Source: Corynebacterium atrinae (GTDB lineage Bacteria > Actinomycetota > Actinomycetes > Mycobacteriales > Mycobacteriaceae). From it: a stretch of 64,000 bases of DNA. Location of the stretch: contig NZ_CP046977.1 of NCBI RefSeq assembly GCF_030408455.1, positions 744,001-808,000 on the forward strand. Direction: 5' to 3'. Under the pieces are notes generated by a model. The model made no database searches, had not been told where the DNA came from, and worked only from the letters and a program-made list of their open reading frames with translations. Shown here piece by piece: positions 36,138 through 44,113 of the stretch (position 1 is the stretch's first letter; the number at the start of each line of letters is the position of its first letter). Position numbers and translations under genes: made by a program.

Positions 36138-37291
36138 CCGCAGATATGTTCAGCCTCATGGACCAGTGGGGTCCGGAGAAGATCGTCGCGGTCAGCGACC
36201 CGAAGCTCGGGATGAAGGGCGTGCTGGTCATCGACAACACCGCCCGGGGCATGGGCAAGGGCGGGACTCGGATGCAACCCACTGTCTCCGTCCCAGAGAT
36301 CGCCCGCCTCGCCCGGGTAATGACGTGGAAGTGGGCCGCCGTCGACCTCTTCTACGGAGGAGCCAAGGCCGGAATCCAGGCTGACCCGAACTCGCCCCAC
36401 AAGGAAGCCATTCTGCGATCCTTCGTGCGCCGCCTGCGCAACGAGGTCCCCGAGGAGTACGTGTTCGGCCTGGACATGGGGCTGACGGAGCGGGACTCAG
36501 CGATCATCAACGACGAGCTCGGTCGCGGTAGCGCAGTGGGAACGCCCTATGAACTCAACGGCGTGCCCTACGACAAGCTCGGGATCACCGGCTACGGCGT
36601 CGCCGAAGTTGTTGACGAGATGGCCGCCCTCCAGGGGCTGGCCGGGGCACGGGTCGCGGTGCAGGGATTCGGGGCCGTCGGCCATGCCGGGGCCGCGCGC
36701 CTGCACGACCTCGGCTACCGGGTGGTGGCGATCTCCACCGCCCGGGGCGCGGTGGCCGACGACAGCGGCCTCGACATCCCCGAGCTCCTCCGTCTACGGG
36801 AAGAGTTTGGCGACGACCTGGTCGAGCATTGCGATGGCAGAAGAATCGACCCCGGTGCGGAGCTGATGGCAGACGCGGAGATCGTCGTCCCGGCGGCACT
36901 ACAGGACGTCATCGACGTGGACGTGGCGCGGAACATGCGGGCCCAATTGATCGTCGAGGGCGCCAACCTACCGACCAGCCCCGAGGCGCAGCGCTACCTC
37001 CACGACCAGGGCGTGACCGTGGTCCCCGATTTCATCGCCAACGCCGGGGGAGTGGTCAGCGCCGCCTTCGCCATGGAGCACCGCTTCTCCCCGTTCCGGC
37101 CACCCACGGACCAGATCTTCACCATGGTGTCGGAGAAGTTGCGGTCCAACGCCCACGACGTCCTGGCGGAAGCGAGCGAATCGGGGGCCACCACCCACGA
37201 GGCTGCCCGCACTCTGGCCCAGCGCCGGGTTCGGGCGGCGATGGAGCTACGCGGCGGAATCCCCGTCGGCGACAACTACGCCAAGGTTTAG
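36134..37291 (+). CDS. Glu/Leu/Phe/Val-type amino acid dehydrogenase, candidate 2-aminoadipate dehydrogenase
   Basis: A 385-residue NAD(P)-dependent amino acid dehydrogenase. The substrate domain contains GMGKGGTRM and WAAVDLFYGGAKAGI with the conserved catalytic lysine. The Rossmann domain begins near ARVAVQGFGAVGHAGAARL (about 172). Later segments EGANLPTSPEAQRYL and DFIANAGGVVSAAF are family-specific. GTG 36134 overlaps the ALDH stop; GGGAG lies ten bases upstream. Coupling to ALDH7 and HglS suggests oxidative deamination of 2-aminoadipate to 2-oxoadipate, a step done elsewhere by aminotransferases. Simple glutamate or leucine dehydrogenase activity is the alternative; substrate specificity cannot be read from sequence here. 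Confidence 0.75.
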   Translation: MTADMFSLMDQWGPEKIVAVSDPKLGMKGVLVIDNTARGMGKGGTRMQPTVSVPEIARLARVMTWKWAAVDLFYGGAKAGIQADPNSPHKEAILRSFVRRLRNEVPEEYVFGLDMGLTERDSAIINDELGRGSAVGTPYELNGVPYDKLGITGYGVAEVVDEMAALQGLAGARVAVQGFGAVGHAGAARLHDLGYRVVAISTARGAVADDSGLDIPELLRLREEFGDDLVEHCDGRRIDPGAELMADAEIVVPAALQDVIDVDVARNMRAQLIVEGANLPTSPEAQRYLHDQGVTVVPDFIANAGGVVSAAFAMEHRFSPFRPPTDQIFTMVSEKLRSNAHDVLAEASESGATTHEAARTLAQRRVRAAMELRGGIPVGDNYAKV

Positions 37292-37624
37292 CCCCTCGAT
37301 CTCGTAGCCGCCCGGCCCGCCCGCGACCTGCCGGGCGAGATCTTCTGCCACCGCAGATGTGAGCGGGATGATCCAGCCAAGGTCCGGGTCGAAGGCGGGA
37401 ACGAGCCGACGGTCTTTGACCGGAACGAGATTGACCACCACGTTCTCCCCGGTGAGGGCTACCGGGCGGCGGGAGGCGGCGGCGTCGATAAGCAGGGTGG
37501 AAGCGGTCGAAGCAACGGTGAGCACCACCATTGTTTCGGCAGTGTGCACCGTGATCCCCGGGACGGGGATTCGGTCGATGTCCGCGGGGACGTCGACAAG
37601 CGTGGAACGCCGAAACAGGGCCAC
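37247..37624 (-). CDS. hypothetical protein
   Basis: A 125-residue protein with no recognised domain, signal or membrane segment. It is rich in Val and Ala (TMVVLTVASTASTLLIDAAA). It starts one base after the prfC stop and is read in the same direction, so it is probably cotranscribed with prfC. Its 3' end overlaps the convergent amino acid dehydrogenase gene by 45 bases. Support is only reading-frame length, position and base pattern. Confidence 0.5.
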   Translation of the reverse strand: MALFRRSTLVDVPADIDRIPVPGITVHTAETMVVLTVASTASTLLIDAAASRRPVALTGENVVVNLVPVKDRRLVPAFDPDLGWIIPLTSAVAEDLARQVAGGPGGYEIEGLNLGVVVADGDSAA

Positions 37625-37625
37625 G

Positions 37626-39260
37626 CTAGTCCGCCACCATCGGTTCCATGGTCAGCTCGGGGTGCTCCTTCTCCACGAAGGCGAGCTTCCACTTGTCGCC
37701 GAACAGGGCGATGAGCTCGCCATCCGTGCGGGTGAAAATCTCCACTCCGCGCTGGCGGCCGAGCTCCGCTGCGGAGGCCGCATCGGTGCGGCGGGCAACG
37801 GTGTACGGGATCGGCTCGGCGAGGGTTTCCACGTTGTACTCGTTTTCCATCCGCGCCTGCATGACTTCGAACTGCATGGGACCGACGGCCGCCATGACCG
37901 GGTTCGCATCGCCGCGGGCATCATTGCGCAGGATCTGCACCACGCCCTCGGAATCGAGCTGCTCCAGCGCTTTGCGGAACTGCTTGTACTTGCCCAGCGA
38001 CTTCGCCCGCAGCGTCCGGAAATGCTCCGGAGCGAATTGCGGCATCGGCGGATACTGCACTTTCCGGCCAGCGAAAATGGTGTCGCCCGGGGCCAGGGAA
38101 CCGGCGTTGACCAGGCCAACGATGTCGCCGGGGAAGGCCGACTCGACCGTCTCACGGGTGCGGCCGAACACCGTCAGTGCGTACTTCGTTGAGAAGCTGC
38201 GCCCCGACTGCGCGTGCGTGACCTGCATGCCACGATCGAATTCGCCGGAGACAATGCGCATGAAAGCGAGGGTGTCGCGGTGGTTCTTATCCATGCCCGC
38301 CTGCACCTTAAACACCACGCCGGAGAAAGGATCGTCGACCTTGCGCACCTCATCGATAGCGCTTGCCGACGCCGCCACCGCCGCCGCATCACCCGTCCGC
38401 TCCCGCGGAGCGGGCGCAATCGCGCACAGCGTATCTAGGATCTGGTGGACACCGAAGTTGAGCATCGCGGAAGCAAAAATGAGGGGCGAGGTGATGCACT
38501 GCTCGAACAGCTCCTGGTCATGCACGGCGCCATCGGCCGTGAGCAGCTCGGTCTCCTCGACCGCCGTCTCCCAGTACTCCTCTTCCTTCTCCAACGCCTC
38601 GTCAGGGGAGTAGAGCTCCTCCGGGGCGATCGTGGAACCGCCGGCGGTGCGGATGAAGTGGATATATTGCTCCACCTCGCCCTCATCCCCGACGCGAGCC
38701 AGGCCCCGGAAATCACCGGCAATGCCGACGGGCCAGTACAGCGGCGTCGGCTGCAAACCGATCTCCTGGACGATCTCATCGACCAACTCCAGCGGCTCCC
38801 GGCCCGCCCGGTCCCATTTGTTAATCACCGTGACAATCGGTAACCCGCGCGCCTTGCACACCCGAAACAGCTTGAGGGTCTGCGGCTCGAGACCCTTCGC
38901 GGCATCAATAAGCATGACGGCCGCATCGACGGCCGTGAGCACCCGGTAGGTATCCTCCGAAAAGTCCGCGTGACCAGGCGTATCCACCAGGTTGATCATG
39001 TACGGCTCGCCCACATGTCCCTCGGGCGCATACTCAAACTGCAGTGCCGACGACGCAATGGAAATGCCGCGATCCTTCTCCATCTCCATCCAGTCAGAGA
39101 CAGTCGACTTGCGCCCGCCCTTGCCGTGGACGGCTCCCGCCTCATTAATAATGTGCGCGTGCAACGCCAACGCTTCCGTCAACGTTGACTTACCAGCGTC
39201 GGGGTGGGCAATGACGGCGAAGGTGCGGCGGCGTGACGCCTCGGCAGTGGTGGTGCTCAT
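37626..39260 (-). CDS. prfC: peptide chain release factor 3
   Basis: GTPase that recycles RF1/RF2 from the ribosome after termination. 544 residues, normal RF3 length. The G domain shows AHPDAGKSTLTEAL (P-loop, 19-32), KGGRKSTVSDWMEMEKDRGI (switch region), DTPGHADFSED and VINKWDR. The RF3-specific C-terminal part contains PPMPQFAPEHFRTLRA and GPMQFEVMQARMENEYN. The usual companion genes are not conserved, so context adds little. The start has no obvious ribosome site; a TACGCT box eight bases upstream suggests a very short or absent leader. Confidence 0.96.
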   Translation of the reverse strand: MSTTTAEASRRRTFAVIAHPDAGKSTLTEALALHAHIINEAGAVHGKGGRKSTVSDWMEMEKDRGISIASSALQFEYAPEGHVGEPYMINLVDTPGHADFSEDTYRVLTAVDAAVMLIDAAKGLEPQTLKLFRVCKARGLPIVTVINKWDRAGREPLELVDEIVQEIGLQPTPLYWPVGIAGDFRGLARVGDEGEVEQYIHFIRTAGGSTIAPEELYSPDEALEKEEEYWETAVEETELLTADGAVHDQELFEQCITSPLIFASAMLNFGVHQILDTLCAIAPAPRERTGDAAAVAASASAIDEVRKVDDPFSGVVFKVQAGMDKNHRDTLAFMRIVSGEFDRGMQVTHAQSGRSFSTKYALTVFGRTRETVESAFPGDIVGLVNAGSLAPGDTIFAGRKVQYPPMPQFAPEHFRTLRAKSLGKYKQFRKALEQLDSEGVVQILRNDARGDANPVMAAVGPMQFEVMQARMENEYNVETLAEPIPYTVARRTDAASAAELGRQRGVEIFTRTDGELIALFGDKWKLAFVEKEHPELTMEPMVAD

Positions 39261-39288
39261 GACTGAACAGCGTAGCCGGTGAACTCGA

Positions 39289-39294
39289 TACGAT
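39289..39294 (+). promoter_or_regulatory. -10 box for leaderless FMN reductase mRNA
   Basis: TACGAT ends seven bases before the ATG at 39302, which is therefore preferred to the ATG at 39293 that overlaps this box. Confidence 0.45.
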
Positions 39295-39301
39295 GAACTC
39301 C

Positions 39302-39847
39302 ATGAATATAGGCATTGTCATAGGGTCCATCCGCGAAGGCCGCTTCGGCGAATCCGTCGGCCACTGGGTCAAAGAGCTTTCCGACGCCCGCCCAGCCACC
39401 TACGAGCTCCTCGATCTCAAGGCCTTCGGCGTCCCCCTCCTCACCTCCGCGACTGTCCCCGGCGCAGCAAACAAACAGTACGACGACCCGGCCGTCACCG
39501 CTTGGTCCCAGGCCGTCGACGCCTGCGACGGCTTTGTCTTCATCACCCCGGAGTACAACCACGGCGTCCCCGGCCCCATGAAAAATGCCTACGACAGCCT
39601 CGGAGCCGAATGGCGCGGCAAGCCCGTCGCCTTCGTCTCTTATGGAGCCGACGGTGGCGTCCGCGCCGTCGAACAATGGCGCCAAATCGTCGCCAACTTC
39701 CAGCAGTACGACGTCCGCAACCAAGTCTCCCTCTCCCTCTTCGCCGACGTCGACAACAATGGCTTCGCGCCGCAGGAACGCCGCGCCGGGGAAGTAGCCC
39801 GAGTGCTGGAGGACCTCGAAGGGTTGATTGCGCAGCTGGCTAAGTAG
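39302..39847 (+). CDS. NADPH-dependent FMN reductase family protein
   Basis: A 181-residue flavodoxin-fold reductase. The FMN phosphate loop is at the N-terminus (GSIREGRFGESVG, about 8-20), and the second FMN loop is TPEYNHGVPGPMKNAYDSL at about 82. This marks the NAD(P)H:FMN/quinone/azo reductase group (Pfam FMN_red). It probably detoxifies quinones or supplies reduced flavin. The gene is monocistronic, divergent from prfC, and is followed by a large inverted repeat at 39889-39926. Confidence 0.88.
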   Translation: MNIGIVIGSIREGRFGESVGHWVKELSDARPATYELLDLKAFGVPLLTSATVPGAANKQYDDPAVTAWSQAVDACDGFVFITPEYNHGVPGPMKNAYDSLGAEWRGKPVAFVSYGADGGVRAVEQWRQIVANFQQYDVRNQVSLSLFADVDNNGFAPQERRAGEVARVLEDLEGLIAQLAK

Positions 39848-39888
39848 GGCTGGGGGTGGTCCACCCAAAACTGCGATTTGACTTGACC

Positions 39889-39926
39889 CATTAATCGAGT
39901 GGGCGGAAGAAGCTACTCGATTAATG
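39889..39926. repeat. perfect 12-base inverted repeat between convergent genes
   Basis: CATTAATCGAGT (39889-39900) and ACTCGATTAATG (39915-39926) flank a 14-base spacer. It lies between the FMN reductase gene and the opposite-strand membrane protein gene. No T run follows on either strand, so a protein-binding role is as likely as termination. Confidence 0.6.
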
Positions 39927-39957
39927 AGGGTTCTCGAATTGCCCTCTTGGTACGCGG

Positions 39958-40467
39958 TTAGTCCTCGTCGTCCATGAGGCGAGCCATTCGAGCCGCCGGG
40001 ATCACGCCGCCAGCCAAGAACGTGAAGATGCCGAAGCCGCCGACCGCGTAGGCGAGGCGATGACCGTCGCCAAAGGTGAAGGCCGCTCCGAAGATCAAGA
40101 CGAACGCCATGGCGAGCAGCGCACCCGACACGAAGTTGAACGCCCGGGACCTGGCTTTGAGCAATTCTTCGGCTTCGAACTCGTCGAGGAAACGGAGCGG
40201 AGCCGTGTCCTTGCAGTCGATTACCGTGCGCAGCATGGTCCACAGGACCATTCCCAACAGTCCGAGTGGTACCCAGGCGAGGGCGATGGGAAACCAGAAG
40301 TAGCTGATGAGGGAAGTGATGGCCATGGCGATAATCGTCGCCCAGAGGCCTCGGACGAGGAGTTGACGGTGTTGGGGAGTCCGCCACGCGGGCAGCGAGC
40401 CAGAAAGCTGATCGACGCGCCGTTGGAATTTCTCTTCGGCGGGGGTGAGGTGAGTTGTCGTGGTCAT
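39958..40467 (-). CDS. membrane protein of an XRE-regulator pair
   Basis: A 169-residue protein with a soluble N-terminal helix (THLTPAEEKFQRRVDQLSGS) and four hydrophobic segments at about 48-68, 72-90, 118-135 and 140-160. AAGGAAAATGCC precedes the ATG at 40467; the longer in-frame reading runs through the regulator gene and is rejected. It is encoded ten bases after a small XRE regulator. Such regulator/membrane protein pairs are common in actinobacteria, with unknown function. Confidence 0.7.
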   Translation of the reverse strand: MTTTTHLTPAEEKFQRRVDQLSGSLPAWRTPQHRQLLVRGLWATIIAMAITSLISYFWFPIALAWVPLGLLGMVLWTMLRTVIDCKDTAPLRFLDEFEAEELLKARSRAFNFVSGALLAMAFVLIFGAAFTFGDGHRLAYAVGGFGIFTFLAGGVIPAARMARLMDDED

Positions 40468-40477
40468 GGCATTTTCC

Positions 40478-40747
40478 TTAGCTGTGCGAACTGCGGTAGA
40501 TCTCCGCGGACATGGGCGTGAACGGGGTTCGGGAGAAGACGGCCTCCACCGGCACGCCGAATTCTTCGCAGATACGGAACGCGAGGTCGAGGCTAGGGTA
40601 GTGGTCTCCTCGCTCCAGGGCTCCGATCGTCTGTCGGTTGACGTCGATGCGCTTGGCGAGCTCCGCGCGACTGAGGCCATGTTCGGCCCTTAACACTCCG
40701 ATTCGGTTGTGGATCGGTAGTTTTTCACCTCGTCTGATTGGGCTCAT
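40478..40747 (-). CDS. small XRE-family HTH regulator
   Basis: An 89-residue protein that is mostly a Cro/C1-type helix-turn-helix: IGVLRAEHGLSRAELAKRID, then VNRQTIGALERGDHYPSLDLA and FRICEEFGVPVEAVF. The ATG at 40747 is preferred to the earlier codon at 40783, which lies on the promoter. A TTGACA hexamer is at 40778-40783 on the minus strand. It probably represses its own two-gene operon; a direct repeat lies just upstream. Confidence 0.85.
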   Translation of the reverse strand: MSPIRRGEKLPIHNRIGVLRAEHGLSRAELAKRIDVNRQTIGALERGDHYPSLDLAFRICEEFGVPVEAVFSRTPFTPMSAEIYRSSHS

Positions 40748-40771
40748 GCCATCAAGTGTTGTAAAAACCCA

Positions 40772-40801
40772 ACAGTTTGTCAAGAGTACCGACAGTTCGT
40801 T
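40772..40801 (-). promoter_or_regulatory. promoter and possible autoregulatory direct repeats of the XRE operon
   Basis: Read on the plus strand, ACAGTTTGT (40772-40780) and ACAGTTCGT (40792-40800) are direct repeats spaced 20 bases, about two helical turns. On the minus strand a TTGACA -35-like hexamer at 40778-40783 overlaps the first copy. Confidence 0.4.
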
Positions 40802-41423
40802 AGCGCGAGTGAATCACATTCTGAGCTTTCGCCACGCCTTCTGTGATGATGAGCCGCACTGCGTCAGCGGCGGAGGCGATCGAGGAGTCCAGTTCGGGGC
40901 CGCTGTCCACGGTGCCGAGCACGTAGTCGGGGACGGCCATTCCTGCGGGCGGGCGGGAGATGCCGATGCGTACGCGCAGGTAATCGCGGGTGCCCAGGTG
41001 CTCGGTGGTGGATTTCAGGCCGTTGTGGCCGTTTTCGTTGCCGCCGAGCTTGAGGCGGACTTTTCCGGCGGGGAGATCGAGTTCGTCGTGGATGACGATG
41101 ATGTGGTCGGCCGCGACACCAAGATGTTCGGCAAGGGGGGCGATGGTTTCGCCGGAGAGGTTCATGAAAGTCGTTGGGCGGACGGCGAGGACGGAGTGGC
41201 CGTCGATCTCCAAGGAAGCGACCTCAGCGGGCGTCCCGGGCAGTGGTGAGAGGAGATCGCCGCCGGGGGCGAGGAGGTCGTCGAGCGCCATGTAACCGAC
41301 GTTGTGCCGGGTCGCAGCGTATTTGGGCCCTGGGTTTCCCAATCCCACGACGATCCAATCGGCAGTGAGATCAACTGGGGGAGCAGCGGCGGGGCGGCGG
41401 AAGCGGCGAAAGAGGTTGAACAC
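40800..41423 (-). CDS. pth: peptidyl-tRNA hydrolase (first copy)
   Basis: Releases peptides from peptidyl-tRNA that has dropped off the ribosome. The 207-residue protein has the Pth signature WIVVGLGNPGPKYAATRHNV at about 23-42, with the catalytic His in RHNVGY. TFMNLSGE, VIHDELDLPAGKVRLKLGG and NGHNGLKSTTEHLG complete it. An N-terminal extension of about 20 residues (LFRRFRRPAAAPPVDL) precedes the fold; the GTG start at 41423 may be slightly too far upstream. A second Pth is encoded at 44951-45496, as in other corynebacteria. Confidence 0.93.
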   Translation of the reverse strand: MFNLFRRFRRPAAAPPVDLTADWIVVGLGNPGPKYAATRHNVGYMALDDLLAPGGDLLSPLPGTPAEVASLEIDGHSVLAVRPTTFMNLSGETIAPLAEHLGVAADHIIVIHDELDLPAGKVRLKLGGNENGHNGLKSTTEHLGTRDYLRVRIGISRPPAGMAVPDYVLGTVDSGPELDSSIASAADAVRLIITEGVAKAQNVIHSR

Positions 41424-41441
41424 GGAAGCTAGTGTCTCACA

Positions 41442-41447
41442 TAGCCT
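41442..41447 (+). promoter_or_regulatory. -10 box for leaderless nitronate monooxygenase mRNA
   Basis: TAGCCT is followed by six bases and then the ATG at 41454; there is no ribosome site. Confidence 0.5.
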
Positions 41448-41453
41448 GTAGCC

Positions 41454-42428
41454 ATGAAGATCCCCACAGTGCTCGTCGCACCCATGGCCGGCGGCCCGTC
41501 CAGTCCTCGTTTAGTTAGCGCTGCTGCGCGCGCCGGGTCGCTGGGTTTCCTCGCTCCCGGCGGCGGACCTGCCAGCACGCTCGTTGAGTGGATGGAGCAG
41601 GTAGAGGGGGATTATGGGGTGAACCTGTTCGCTAAGCAGGAGCCCTTTGATTCGCTTATCGACGTCCGCCGGGTCGCCGCCGAGCTCGCCCCCGGCGAGC
41701 CCCTCCCGGAGGTGGACTACTCCAACGATTGGGACGCCAAGTTCACCGCGATCCTCGCCGCGGAGCATCCGCCGGTGGTGGTGTCCTCGACGTTCGGGCC
41801 GTTTACGGCGGAGGAGATCGACGCGCTGCGTGAACGGGACATCGCGGCTTGGATCACGGTCACCACTCCCGACGATGCTGTCACGGCGGCAGAGGTGGGA
41901 GCGGATGCGCTGGTCGTGCAGGGGCCGGATGCTGGCGGACACCGTTCGACCTGGACCGTTGAGGAAGAACCCGACGGCAGGTCCCTCGAGGAGCTCATCC
42001 GCACGGTGGCCGAGCGCACCGACCTGCCGATCGTGGCGGCGGGCGGAGTGCGGGAGAAGGGGGACGTCGATAAGCTTCTGCAGCTGCCACACGTTGTCGC
42101 GGTGTCCTGTGGCTCGGCGTTTTTGCTTGCCGACGAAGCCGGCACCTCACCCGCGAACCGGGAACTGCTCGCCGCAGGCGGGCAGTCCGTGGCCAGCCGG
42201 GCGTTCTCGGGCCGCGTGGCGCGCGGATTGGCTACCGATTTCTCTCGGACACACGAAGATATGCCTGCGATCTACCCCTTTCTTTCACCCCTGGTTTCGG
42301 GCCTGCGGAAGGCGGATCCGGTGGGAAATGCCTACTGCCTGGTGGGAACGGACGTCGCAAAGCTCAGTGGGGGTTCCGTGGCCGAGATTCTGAGCCGATT
42401 GTGCCCCCAGCAGGGGGTAGTTTACTAA
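41454..42428 (+). CDS. nitronate monooxygenase family protein
   Basis: A 324-residue TIM-barrel flavoprotein of the 2-nitropropane dioxygenase/nitronate monooxygenase group. It starts with the strand APMAGGPSSPRLVSAAARAG. It has the FMN phosphate-binding pattern LVVQGPDAGGHRST (about 160, with the catalytic-type His) and LPIVAAGGVREKGDVDKLL. It detoxifies propionate-3-nitronate or related alkyl nitronates with FMN and O2. It is monocistronic with a leaderless-type promoter, divergent from pth. Confidence 0.85.
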   Translation: MKIPTVLVAPMAGGPSSPRLVSAAARAGSLGFLAPGGGPASTLVEWMEQVEGDYGVNLFAKQEPFDSLIDVRRVAAELAPGEPLPEVDYSNDWDAKFTAILAAEHPPVVVSSTFGPFTAEEIDALRERDIAAWITVTTPDDAVTAAEVGADALVVQGPDAGGHRSTWTVEEEPDGRSLEELIRTVAERTDLPIVAAGGVREKGDVDKLLQLPHVVAVSCGSAFLLADEAGTSPANRELLAAGGQSVASRAFSGRVARGLATDFSRTHEDMPAIYPFLSPLVSGLRKADPVGNAYCLVGTDVAKLSGGSVAEILSRLCPQQGVVY

Positions 42429-42468
42429 GGTTGGACGGGCACACCCGCCCCATCTTGGAAGGATCGCA

Positions 42469-43926
42469 GTGACCGCGAACGCGCAAACTGAACAGAACAA
42501 CTGGAACGAAAAGATCGCCCTGGCCCAGGAGATGCTGCCGCTGATCGGCCAGCTCCACCGCAACCATGACGTCGTCGTTTCCATTTTCGGACGTCTGCTC
42601 GTCGGGGCCACCGACATCGACATCATCAAGGCGCACCGCTACGCCCGCCGCGTCGCGGACAACGAGATGCCGTTGTCGCAGACGATTCCGGTTCTGCGCG
42701 AACTCGCCGACATGGATCTGGGCACCGCGTCCATCGACATCGGACGCCTGGCGACCGGTTTTGCCAAGTCCGGTGGCACCGACCTGCGCGCTTACCTCGA
42801 TGAGGAACTCGCGGAGATTGTGGGTACCCGATCCAGCAACGAGTCCACTGACGTCGTCCTCTACGGCTTCGGCCGCATCGGTCGCCTGCTGGCCCGCATC
42901 CTCATTTCCCGCGAAGCCACCTACGGCGGCTGCCGCCTCCGTGCCATCGTCGTGCGCAAGAACAGCGACGACGACTTGGTCAAGCGGGCCTCCCTCCTGC
43001 GCCGCGACTCGGTCCACGGGGCTTTCGACGGCACCATCACCGTCGATGAGGAAAACGACGTCATCTGGGCCAACGGCACCAAGATTCAGGTCATCTACTC
43101 CAACTCGCCGGCCGAAGTGGACTACACGGCCTACGGTATCGACAACGCGATCGTCGTCGACAACACGGGCCGCTGGCGCGATCGGGAAGGGCTGTCTCAG
43201 CACCTCGAGTCCAAGGGCGTGGGCCGCGTCGTGCTCACCGCGCCGGGCAAGGGCGACCTGCTCAACGTCGTCTACGGCATCAACCACGACAAGATCACCG
43301 ACGAAGACAAGATCATCACCGCCGCCTCTTGCACCACCAACGGCATCACGCCGGTGCTCAAGGTGCTCAATGATCGCTACGGGGTGGAGCACGGGCACGT
43401 CGAGACGGTGCACTCGTTCACCAACGACCAGAACCTCATCGACAACTTCCACAAGGGCACCCGCCGCGGACGCGCCGCGACCCTCAACATGGTCATCACC
43501 GAGACCGGCGCCGCCAAGGCCGTGTCCAAGGCGCTGCCCGAGTTCGAAGGCAAGCTCACCGGCAACGCCATCCGCGTCCCCACGCCGGACGTCTCCATGG
43601 CAGTGCTCAACCTGACGCTGGAGAAGGTAGTAGACCGCGACGAGGTGAACAACTTCCTGCGCAAGGTCTCCCTGCACTCCGACCTGCGCCAGCAGATCAG
43701 CTACATCCACTCCCCGGAGGTCGTCTCCACCGACTTCGTGGGCACCACCTACGCGGGCATTGTCGACGGCCTGGCCACCATCGCCTCCGGCAAGCACCTC
43801 GTGGTTTACGTCTGGTACGACAACGAGTTCGGCTACTCCAATCAGGTCGTGCGCATCGTCGAAGAGGTCGCCGGAGCCCGCCCGCAGATCTACCCCCGCC
43901 GCATCGAAGCGGCTGAGCTGAGCTAG
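42469..43926 (+). CDS. gapB: glyceraldehyde-3-phosphate dehydrogenase, GapB/Gap2 type
   Basis: 485 residues, about 140 longer than classical GAPDH because of an N-terminal extension (about 1-125) found in corynebacterial GapB. The Rossmann motif is DVVLYGFGRIGRLLARIL at about 127, the catalytic Cys is in ITAASCTTNGITPVLK at about 288, and VWYDNEFGYSNQVVRIV is near the C-terminus. In C. glutamicum this paralogue is NADP-dependent and works in gluconeogenesis. The GTG start at 42469 has AAGGA six bases upstream. A small ORF follows immediately. Confidence 0.93.
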   Translation: MTANAQTEQNNWNEKIALAQEMLPLIGQLHRNHDVVVSIFGRLLVGATDIDIIKAHRYARRVADNEMPLSQTIPVLRELADMDLGTASIDIGRLATGFAKSGGTDLRAYLDEELAEIVGTRSSNESTDVVLYGFGRIGRLLARILISREATYGGCRLRAIVVRKNSDDDLVKRASLLRRDSVHGAFDGTITVDEENDVIWANGTKIQVIYSNSPAEVDYTAYGIDNAIVVDNTGRWRDREGLSQHLESKGVGRVVLTAPGKGDLLNVVYGINHDKITDEDKIITAASCTTNGITPVLKVLNDRYGVEHGHVETVHSFTNDQNLIDNFHKGTRRGRAATLNMVITETGAAKAVSKALPEFEGKLTGNAIRVPTPDVSMAVLNLTLEKVVDRDEVNNFLRKVSLHSDLRQQISYIHSPEVVSTDFVGTTYAGIVDGLATIASGKHLVVYVWYDNEFGYSNQVVRIVEEVAGARPQIYPRRIEAAELS

Positions 43927-43931
43927 AGGAA

Positions 43932-44111
43932 ATGAACGCTATGCCTGATCCAGACACCATCGCCACGCTGTGGGACATGTTTGACACCTACTTCGGTACG
44001 TCCGACCGAGCGTCGTCGACCATGACGTGGCTCCCGGACTATGTGCGCTACCTCTGGGACGACACCGTGGAGCTCTACCGCTGGTGGCTGTTTACGCCCC
44101 TGGATCGCTGA
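43932..44111 (+). CDS. small ORF downstream of gapB
   Basis: A 59-codon ORF beginning five bases after the gapB stop, with AGAGGA directly ahead. The predicted peptide is acidic and aromatic-rich: MNAMPDPDTIATLWDMFDTY, later WLPDYVRYLWDDTVELYRWW. An ATG at 43941 with better ribosome spacing would give 56 residues. No family is recognised. It stops two bases before the convergent FAH-family gene stop. Its position and tight spacing suggest a translated gapB-coupled small protein; evidence is limited to frame and context. Confidence 0.45.
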   Translation: MNAMPDPDTIATLWDMFDTYFGTSDRASSTMTWLPDYVRYLWDDTVELYRWWLFTPLDR

Positions 44112-44113
44112 CG

